Shown here piece by piece: positions 58,550 to 64,000 of a DNA stretch of 64,000 nucleotides (its first letter is position 1; every line of letters begins with the position of its first letter). Under the pieces are notes generated by a model. The model made no database searches and was not told the origin of the DNA. It saw only the letters and a program-made list of their open reading frames with translations. The DNA is from JAAUUE01 sp943370025. Its GTDB lineage: Bacteria > Cyanobacteriota > Cyanobacteriia > Cyanobacteriales > JAAUUE01. Made by a program: the position numbers and the translations under genes. The stretch covers positions 23,212 to 87,211 of the forward strand of contig CALRPI020000012.1 of the NCBI GenBank assembly GCA_943370025.1. The letters run 5' to 3'.

Positions 58550-58870
58550 GGCTGTGGAAAATGTGGAAAAACTTCTATTTTTGTAGTTTTAATCATGGTT
58601 TACAGGATTATTTTTCTGTGGATAACTTGTGGAAAAACCCCCGACTTTTCCACAGGGTATTTATACTTAGGGAAAGTTATCCCCAACAAAAGAAAAGTTT
58701 TCCCCACGGATCCACAGGTATTCCACAGGGTTTTCCTCAAGTAACCTTGTACTAAGAAGCGATTTCCCCAGAGTTTTCCACAGATAATTGGCAGTTTTCC
58801 ACAAGCAAATTTTTATTAATTTTTTATTAATTTTTCTTAATCTTTGACTTTGCAGTAATTTTGTACTGAG
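58550..58870. other. Probable replication origin oriC: DnaA-box cluster and AT-rich tract
   Basis: Seven perfect 9-mers are seen. TTTTCCACA-type boxes are at 58553-58561, 58562-58570, 58628-58636 (minus) and 58646-58654, 58774-58782, 58795-58803 (plus). TTATCCACA is at 58617-58625 (minus). One-mismatch versions lie at 58677, 58698 and 58719. An AT-rich stretch (58806-58860, TTTTTATTAATTTTTTATTA) could be the unwinding element. The gene-free interval (58359-59192) lies upstream of dnaN, where cyanobacterial origins are found. A coding frame at 58561-58755 is spurious. No experimental support is available here. Confidence 0.8.
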
Positions 58871-58941
58871 AATTGTGGTTCAAGAATACTATAGTAAAAA
58901 TATATCATAGTAAATTTGTATTGACATAATTTTGTTGACAC

Positions 58942-59038
58942 AGGACTTATCCATTTAGAGGTTTTTGTGGGCTTCGACGACCCTCAGCCCGCAAAAACCT
59001 CTAAAACCCCAGATAATTCATTGGCAGTGCGTAAGTCC
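58942..59038. repeat. Hairpin repeat, family P5, with GGACTTA ends
   Basis: Ends AGGACTTATCC and GCGTAAGTCC bound a hairpin AGAGGTTTTTGTGGGCTTCG and TCAGCCCGCAAAAACCTCT. It is the fullest copy of the family and lies between oriC and desA. The part 59039-59192 has no recognisable feature except the presumed desA promoter. Confidence 0.75.
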
Positions 59039-59192
59039 GATGAGAGAAGGATTTTAGGATTGGGATATAAGCAAATAAGAAACATCTTGGGTTAATAGTT
59101 AAGTTTTTTTAAGTAGGATTTTCAGAAATTTTTTAGATTTTGCGATAGGGTATTACGATGAGTATTTTTCTCCTGTCCCAATTAACTAAAAT

Positions 59193-60230
59193 ATGACTAT
59201 ATCGGCAATTAAAAGCGCAACTTCCCTCGACCTAGCAGCCTTAGATATTGAACGCCTGCAACTGAAAGACGTGGTTCGGTCTCTGCCCCGTGAAGTATTT
59301 CTCAAGAATCGATCGAAAGCTTGGACTCAGGTAGTAATCAATGTTTTGTTGGTGGCATTGGGTTATGCCAGTATTGCGATCGCCCCTTGGTATCTGTTGC
59401 CCCTGGCGTGGATTTTTACCGGCACGGCGCTAACAGGTTTTTTTGTGATTGCCCATGATGCTGGCCATCGGTCTTTTGCCGATCGCCGTTGGGTGAATGA
59501 TTTAGTTGGTCATGTCTTGTTGCTGCCGTTGCTCTATCCTTTCCATAGTTGGCGGATTAAGCATAACCATCACCACAAGCACACCAACAAGATGGAAGAA
59601 GATAATGCATGGCAGCCCTTCCGTCCCGAATTTTATGCAGCGCAAAATTCTGGTTTCCAGCAGTTCTATCGTTTGATGCGGGGTAATTTATGGTTTTTGG
59701 CTTCGATCGCTCACTGGGCAAGTGTTCACTTTGACACCCGCAACTTCAAGGAAAAAGAGCGATCGGATATTAAGCTATCAGTAGGCTTAGTCATCGCTTT
59801 TGCCCTAGTCATGTTTCCGACTTTGTTGCTCACCACGGGAGTAGGGGGAGTAATTAGTTTTTGGCTGATGCCTTGGCTGGTGTATCACTTCTGGATGAGT
59901 ACTTTCACCATCTGTCACCACACTGCTTCAGATATTCCTTTCCGGGAGCCAGAACTCTGGAATGAAGCAGAATCTCAACTATTTGGCACTGTCCACTGTG
60001 ACTATCCGCTTTGGGTGGAATACCTATGTCATGACATCAATGTCCACATTCCCCACCACATTTCCACAGCGATTCCCTCCTACAATCTGCGTTTAGCTGA
60101 TGCGGCGTTATTGGATATTTGGGGAGATAAACTCTATCGATCTAAATTTTCTTGGCAGTTGATGCGAGATATCACTACCAAATGTCATCTCTACGATGCA
60201 GAAAATTGCTATCAACCTTTTCCTAGATAG
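59193..60230 (+). CDS. desA: Delta-12 acyl-lipid desaturase (DesA-type)
   Basis: DesA inserts a second double bond in membrane fatty acids. The 345-residue protein has the three histidine boxes: HDAGH (88-92), HNHHH (124-128), and HIPHH near residue 285. Two membrane pairs (about 47-68 and 68-86; 199-222) and the PFHSWRIKHNHHHKHTNKME core match acyl-lipid desaturases. DesA fits better than DesC or DesB because of the box spacing and the C-terminal CHLYDAENCYQPF, but a close omega-3 relative cannot be fully excluded. It is monocistronic. Regulation by cold is known for the family. Confidence 0.88.
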   Translation: MTISAIKSATSLDLAALDIERLQLKDVVRSLPREVFLKNRSKAWTQVVINVLLVALGYASIAIAPWYLLPLAWIFTGTALTGFFVIAHDAGHRSFADRRWVNDLVGHVLLLPLLYPFHSWRIKHNHHHKHTNKMEEDNAWQPFRPEFYAAQNSGFQQFYRLMRGNLWFLASIAHWASVHFDTRNFKEKERSDIKLSVGLVIAFALVMFPTLLLTTGVGGVISFWLMPWLVYHFWMSTFTICHHTASDIPFREPELWNEAESQLFGTVHCDYPLWVEYLCHDINVHIPHHISTAIPSYNLRLADAALLDIWGDKLYRSKFSWQLMRDITTKCHLYDAENCYQPFPR

Positions 60231-60253
60231 TTATCACTGGTAGTTTTATCCCT

Positions 60254-60297
60254 CTTGTTGTTGTGGGCTGAGGGCTGTCGAAGTCCGCAACAACGTC
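60254..60297. repeat. Hairpin repeat, family P5
   Basis: TTGTTGTTGTGGGCTGAGGG and CGAAGTCCGCAACAACGTCC form a hairpin with the family's CTGAGGGCTGTCGAAG loop. It follows desA by 24 bp. Confidence 0.6.
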
Positions 60298-60476
60298 CTA
60301 AATAAAGTGCGCTAGTTATAGTTTTGTCCGCTGCACGTCACTTGTTGGGCTGTTGATGCCTATCTTAATGCCGATAACTAGAACTAGGAACTCACCTTGA
60401 TATCGATGAGCCAGGGGAAAAAATTTTCCTTCATGACATAATTGCCTCCCTGTTTAATGACACCTTGATCGCCATT

Positions 60477-60571
60477 TATAGTAAGCTCCATTTTAGTTAG
60501 GACGGGGACGTTTTTGAGGGCGCGCTCCGCGCGCCCTCAAAAACGTCCTAATCAAATCGGCAACTACTATA
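60477..60571. repeat. 95-bp palindromic repeat, family P3, copy B
   Basis: This is the reverse complement of the copy at 46917-47012: ends TATAGTAAGCTCCATTTTAG and AATCGGCAACTACTATA with hairpin GACGTTTTTGAGGGCGCGC. It overlaps the stop codon of the minus-strand metallophosphoesterase gene at 60567. The rest of the 336-bp spacer after desA holds no other recognisable feature apart from the P5 hairpin. Confidence 0.8.
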
Positions 60572-61394
60572 CAACTGCCGCGTTGATAAAGAGAATCCCC
60601 AGTTCCTCATCCCAGAAGACCCCACCAGAGTCATGCTCGTGACCGAAAATGTGTAGCCGAGGGCGCTCATCTGGTAGCATCCCTCGCAAACGATCCCGCA
60701 GAGCCACACTGCCAATGGCGATCGGCTTGTCCCGCAGGACTCCACCATATTGCACACTAGAGTCAAGAATTCCCAGAGGTGGACTATGGGTGATCAGCAC
60801 ATCCAGTCCAGAGGGAATATCTGCGTATAGTTCCATCAAACGCTGAGGGTTGCGAGCAAAACCCTCGTAGCGCAGAGGGTTGTCTTGTTTCATTGCCTGT
60901 CGGCGAGGTGTCAGACCTATGTATGGTGAACCAAAGAACTTTAATCCTGCTATCTCTTCAGCAGAATGCTGAAGCAGGCGCATGGGAGCATAGGGAGTAT
61001 CAATGCACTTGCCCTTGAATAAATCCTGTGTAGTGGTCATCAATTCACTACTCCATAGTTCTCCCGGTTGCGAAAAAGGAGCAGCTTGGATCCATGTCTC
61101 TACGTCTAGTGGTTTGTCATGATTTCCAGCGATCGACACAACGCCGTAGGTAAACCGAACTGCCAGCGAATGTAGCCATAATGCCGCATCAGTAAGCTCA
61201 GAAAAAAGTCCATTCTTCGTGTGGTCTCCTGCGTGGATCAATAAATCACCCTCAGGAAAAAGAGAGATAGGCATATCAACATTGTGGGTGTCAGAAATAA
61301 TAACTAACCGCAACCATCCCGGAGTTCGGGGTGCATCAATAGACCTTATTGCTATATCTCTCCTTTCCATCATGTCTCGTTCTTGTGCGAGCAT
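60567..61394 (-). CDS. Calcineurin-like metallophosphoesterase
   Basis: The 275-residue protein has the metallophosphoesterase motif order: LVIISDTHNVD (D-x-H), GDLLIHAGDHTKNG (GD), SIAGNHDKPLD (GNHD), LITHSPPLG (GH-like), and HIFGHEHDSGG (GHxH). The substrate is unknown; close relatives in bacteria include class III types acting on small phosphoesters. The start is ATG 61394 after GGAAG; ATG 61373 or 61370 are alternatives. A P3 repeat overlaps its stop. It appears monocistronic. Confidence 0.88.
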   Translation of the reverse strand: MLAQERDMMERRDIAIRSIDAPRTPGWLRLVIISDTHNVDMPISLFPEGDLLIHAGDHTKNGLFSELTDAALWLHSLAVRFTYGVVSIAGNHDKPLDVETWIQAAPFSQPGELWSSELMTTTQDLFKGKCIDTPYAPMRLLQHSAEEIAGLKFFGSPYIGLTPRRQAMKQDNPLRYEGFARNPQRLMELYADIPSGLDVLITHSPPLGILDSSVQYGGVLRDKPIAIGSVALRDRLRGMLPDERPRLHIFGHEHDSGGVFWDEELGILFINAAVV

Positions 61395-61425
61395 CCTATT
61401 TCTTCCTTCATTCTCCTGAGTCGAT

Positions 61426-61611
61426 TCATCCGAGCATCATCTCATAGATTATTGTTCTGGGAATAAGTTGAATAGTACTTGGTTGTAAATAAAGTTCGAT
61501 CACTTTCTGTCTATTATTGAGGACTTCTTCTTGTGTAACACTAGCAAGAGGTACATCCGGAAAGTTCTGGATACCAAATAGCCCATTCTCTTGTCTCTGG
61601 ATCAGGTTCAA
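61426..61611 (-). pseudogene. Possible gene fragment, about 61 codons
   Basis: A TTG-started frame reads MNLIQRQENGLFGIQNFPDV, then PLASVTQEEVLNNRQKVIEL and a stop at 61426. It has no ribosome site and an upstream in-frame stop is close. It is probably the C-terminal remnant of a lost gene, or a chance frame. I do not recognise the family. Confidence 0.3.
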
Positions 61612-61663
61612 GTATGACTCACCACTTCATAGTTATACCATTTTGCTAAATAGTTGATACAAA

Positions 61664-61740
61664 TAAGATTTTGAATATCTTGCTGTGTAGGAATTTAAAT
61701 TAAAAAACTGGTTTCACCAGTTTTTTAATTTGGTATTTGA
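61664..61740. repeat. Hairpin repeat, family P7
   Basis: TAAGATTTTGAATATCTTGC, TGTGTAGG, then hairpin AAATTAAAAAACTGG / CCAGTTTTTTAATTT and TTTGGTATTTGA. The flanks match 37251-37325; the core hairpin differs. It lies downstream of the epimerase operon and may act as its terminator. Confidence 0.65.
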
Positions 61741-61764
61741 CATAATTCTTGACAAAAAACTTTA

Positions 61765-62748
61765 TCACTCCACAGGGTAGGGACCTTCGGCAAATTTTTG
61801 GGCGTGGTATCCCTTAGAACCTACCGCAACCGATAGTGGACTGCGGGGATTCTCTCCGGCTTTTAGTCGATCGAGAATGAACCGAAAGTCGTATCGAGGC
61901 TGCCAACCAAGGTTGTTCCTTGCTCGATCGTTGACATAGACTCTTTCAATACTAGGAAACATTTTCCAACCTCGGCGGGCATATTCTTCCTCATAGTCCG
62001 GGAATTGGCGTTTCACTACCGAGGGTGCATTCCCTCGCAAGTCCAAGAGATCGTCAGTTGTAAAAGGGGTAGTTGCACTGATGATGTAGCGATCGAAGCC
62101 GATCGAGGGGGATTTTTCGAGGGCGAGGAGATGGGCGCTGACCACATCTTCGAGATCAACCCGGCGGTGCAGAAATTCGTTTGCCTTAAGGTTGCCATCC
62201 TCATAGGTTTGTCGCGTCTCTTTGTGGTCATCCTCTTCCGGGAAAAAGCGTGAGGTTCGCAAGACAAGGCAGGGGAGGCGGTGTTTCTGATGGAATAGTT
62301 CGCACAGATCTTCTGCTGCGGTCTTGGTAATGCCATAGATGTTTTTGGGAATGGGGGTGACACTCTCGGTGACCCATGCTGCAGGAGCATCAGCAGGCGG
62401 TGTGAGGGCGTAGCCAAAGGCACTAGTGGTGCTGGTGAAGACAAAGGAGCTGACCCCAGCCGCCAAGGATGCTTCTAATAGGTTGAGGGTGCCTGTAATG
62501 TTGGTGTCAATAAAGTTTTGCCAACTGTGGGTGGAAACATGAGGTTTGTGGAGAGTAGCAGTATGCAGAACTGCATCTACCCCTTTCATGCATTGCGTAA
62601 CCAAATCTCGATCGATAATTGACCCGACGTGGCTGGTGAAGTCTGAAGGCAGTCGATCGAGGCTGATCACTTCGTGGTTTGTGTTTTGGAGGGTACGCAC
62701 TAATCCTTCGCCTAAATGACCGGCACTACCTGTAACTAGGATCTTCAT
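61765..62748 (-). CDS. NAD-dependent epimerase/dehydratase (short-chain type)
   Basis: The 327-residue extended SDR protein has the Rossmann start ILVTGSAGHLGEGLVRTL, FVFTSTTSAFGYAL (catalytic Ser/Thr strand), and the YGITKTAAEDLCELFHQKH motif (YxxxK). Such enzymes act on NDP-sugars; the substrate is undetermined. It is the last of three minus-strand genes, starting 3 bp after the ASCH gene, so they are almost certainly one operon. A P7 hairpin follows. Confidence 0.88.
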   Translation of the reverse strand: MKILVTGSAGHLGEGLVRTLQNTNHEVISLDRLPSDFTSHVGSIIDRDLVTQCMKGVDAVLHTATLHKPHVSTHSWQNFIDTNITGTLNLLEASLAAGVSSFVFTSTTSAFGYALTPPADAPAAWVTESVTPIPKNIYGITKTAAEDLCELFHQKHRLPCLVLRTSRFFPEEDDHKETRQTYEDGNLKANEFLHRRVDLEDVVSAHLLALEKSPSIGFDRYIISATTPFTTDDLLDLRGNAPSVVKRQFPDYEEEYARRGWKMFPSIERVYVNDRARNNLGWQPRYDFRFILDRLKAGENPRSPLSVAVGSKGYHAQKFAEGPYPVE

Positions 62749-62751
62749 AAA

Positions 62752-63222
62752 TTACTCCTCCTTATACACAACACGAAAACGTTCACAAACTAAAAGCATC
62801 TCAGGAGATGGCTGTTTAGCAATTTTAGGTAATACTCGCCAGAAGTACTGCCAATGTGCCTCTCTCCAAGATTCTAGGGAGCGATCGTTCTCTCCCTCTG
62901 CATAGGCAAACTCGGCATCTACTTGATTAAATGCTCGGATCATCACTTCTATGGTTTCAATAATACAAAGTGGGTTGCCATGACCATCCAGCACAATACT
63001 TTTTGATCCTAATTCAGGCAGTTCACTGCCCTCAGCTTCCCATTCCCATAAGGCTGAACAGGTGGCAGTTTTAACGCCTTTTAAGACTAAATTTCCCAGT
63101 TCATCTGCCAGATCAGCGCGATCGCCAAACTGATCCGCCTCGTAAGTGCCAACACTAGCTGTTGGATGTGGCAATGTTGCTAAATATGCCTGCCAGTATT
63201 GTTCTATCTGATAGTTTTTCAT
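62752..63222 (-). CDS. ASCH domain protein
   Basis: ASCH domains are PUA-like folds that bind RNA, and some act as nucleases or nucleoside deaminases. The 156-residue protein has the pattern LVLKGVKTATCSALWEWEAE, PELGSKSIVLDGHGNPLCII and ETIEVMIRAFNQVDAEFAYA, followed by GENDRSLESWREAHWQYFW. This matches stand-alone ASCH proteins of bacteria. It is in the middle of a three-gene operon (spacing 6 bp to the upstream exported protein gene, 3 bp to the epimerase). Confidence 0.85.
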   Translation of the reverse strand: MKNYQIEQYWQAYLATLPHPTASVGTYEADQFGDRADLADELGNLVLKGVKTATCSALWEWEAEGSELPELGSKSIVLDGHGNPLCIIETIEVMIRAFNQVDAEFAYAEGENDRSLESWREAHWQYFWRVLPKIAKQPSPEMLLVCERFRVVYKEE

Positions 63223-63228
63223 CAGTTA

Positions 63229-63738
63229 CTAATCTGTCCCACCCCACGTCCAGCGAGGATTCCCATCACGTACACCCCGATAAGTAATCGTCGTTGTAGA
63301 ACCATTGGCATCACTCATCCCTGTCATATCAAGGATTACCTTTACTTGACCATCAATCATCTGGACTCGGAGATAGGAATGCCCTCGATAAGCCTCTCCA
63401 TCAATACTGATCATACCGCCTGATGCTTGGCAGTTTTGATATTCGGGCTTGAGCTTTCCTATCCAAGTTGTGCTAAAAATATCCGATTGAGAAAGTGTAA
63501 TATCTGTGGCAATTTCGCTCAATTGGATCATGCCATCTCTCGCATATCCACCCTCCCTGTAAGGTTGTGGCGTTTGGTAGGCAATTAGTTTTTCAGGGCA
63601 TCTCTGGGCAGCTCTGCTGCTGCTTAATGGTAAAACACTGAGATTAATCGTGGAGGCAAAAGAAACTGCACCCAGACTACTCAAAAGACTTAAGGGTAAG
63701 CTCCACAATAGCGACCAACACACATTTGTTTTGTTCAT
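63229..63738 (-). CDS. Exported hypothetical protein
   Basis: The 169-residue protein has a signal peptide with core SLLWSLPLSLLSSLGAVSFA, likely cleaved near residue 29. Then come RAAQRCPEKLIAYQTPQPYR and a beta-rich part (SYLRVQMIDGQVKVILDMTG, TTTITYRGVRDGNPRWTWGG). Two Cys may form a disulphide (one in QRCPEK, one in YQNCQASGG). I do not recognise the family. It heads the operon with the ASCH and epimerase genes, 6 bp upstream of ASCH. Confidence 0.75.
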   Translation of the reverse strand: MNKTNVCWSLLWSLPLSLLSSLGAVSFASTINLSVLPLSSSRAAQRCPEKLIAYQTPQPYREGGYARDGMIQLSEIATDITLSQSDIFSTTWIGKLKPEYQNCQASGGMISIDGEAYRGHSYLRVQMIDGQVKVILDMTGMSDANGSTTTITYRGVRDGNPRWTWGGTD

Positions 63739-63817
63739 GATTCATCGTAAATATTAGTTGAAACTTTGTTCATGAGATATTCTATAGATTCCGTGATAAG
63801 TCTAAGACTATTTTAGT

Positions 63818-64000
63818 AGACCTCTTGCGTGAATCAAGATGCGGAAGCAAGCTCAAAGTTAAGGATAGCCGCAATCAAATTGAAGCGTAAGCCAAAACGC
63901 TTGCGACGATTGCGATAACGCTCGGACAGAATCCGAAAGACCTTCAACTTGCGGTGAACATGTTCTACCATAACCCGCAATCGAGCTAACAGGCGATTGT
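63818..64000 (-). mobile_element. 3' end of an IS5-type insertion sequence (transposase cut by window)
   Basis: The minus-strand frame ending at TGA 63834-63836 reads RLLARLRVMVEHVHRKLKVF, then RILSERYRNRRKRFGLRFNL, then IAAILNFELASAS. This is the C-terminus of an IS5/IS1031-type DDE transposase, with the last catalytic Glu in MVEH. The inverted-repeat end AGACCTCTTGCGTGAAT lies at 63818-63834 immediately after the stop. The 5' part is outside the window, so intactness is unknown. Confidence 0.85.

Noticed and set aside
58561..58755. 64-codon frame on the plus strand inside the dnaN-desA spacer
   Set aside because: It runs through the DnaA-box cluster, has no ribosome site and no recognisable protein features; its codons are the boxes themselves.

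Overview
The window is a chromosomal segment of a photosynthetic cyanobacterium. It carries psbV (cytochrome c550 of photosystem II), psaE (photosystem I), ccsB (c-type cytochrome maturation), a DesA-type fatty-acid desaturase, and type IV pilus genes in the usual cyanobacterial arrangement next to grpE-dnaK-dnaJ. The octamer GCGATCGC and close variants (HIP1 sites) occur in almost every gene. Intergenic spaces are full of small palindromic repeats. I cannot name the species from the sequence; the repeat load would fit a filamentous, Oscillatoriales-like organism, but that is inference.

Layout. 0-7 kb, minus strand: psbV, two small or unknown genes, then pilC, pilT and pilB. 7-15 kb, plus strand: a small membrane ORF, grpE, dnaK, dnaJ; then a minus-strand alpha/beta hydrolase and a large kinase/receiver/adenylate-cyclase hybrid. 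15-24.5 kb: rpmI-rplT, an amino-acid-type binding protein, a retropepsin-like protein, a VapB-like antitoxin followed by a PIN toxin gene broken by three in-frame stops, lpdA, ccsB, an acidic repeat protein and tilS. 24.5-31.7 kb: two tandem paralogous secreted TPR-CHAT (caspase-like) proteins. 31.8-38.4 kb: psaE, mutM, a DUF456 protein, a glutamine amidotransferase (TrpG/PabA), a Tat-type MBL-fold protein, an Xaa-Pro aminopeptidase, a mosaic of small repeats, and an orphan osmoprotectant-type ABC permease preceded by a 31-residue membrane peptide. 39-44.3 kb: two GT4 glycosyltransferases and a glycogen-debranching-type enzyme, a probable sugar or compatible-solute operon. 44.5-50.2 kb: aspartase, a GT2 glycosyltransferase, a K+ channel-like protein, rplY, a pentapeptide protein and an MlaE permease. 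50.3-55.6 kb, minus strand: purB, a Uma2 protein, and a probable NhaC-ureA-ureB-Coq4 operon without ureC. 55.7-57.2 kb: a HigBA-type pair whose toxin is only a remnant, and an Rpn-family nuclease. 57.2-59.2 kb: dnaN and, upstream of it, a dense cluster of DnaA boxes with an AT-rich tract, the likely chromosomal origin. 59.2-64 kb: desA, a metallophosphoesterase, a three-gene operon (exported protein, ASCH protein, epimerase), and the end of an IS5-type transposase running off the window.

The most distinctive content is the tandem TPR-CHAT pair, the predicted oriC, two toxin-antitoxin loci in which only the toxin has decayed, a MITE at 37.07 kb whose ends match the IS at 63.8 kb, and at least six families of short palindromic elements, several of which sit directly on stop codons. 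All family assignments come from reading motifs by eye; no database search was possible.
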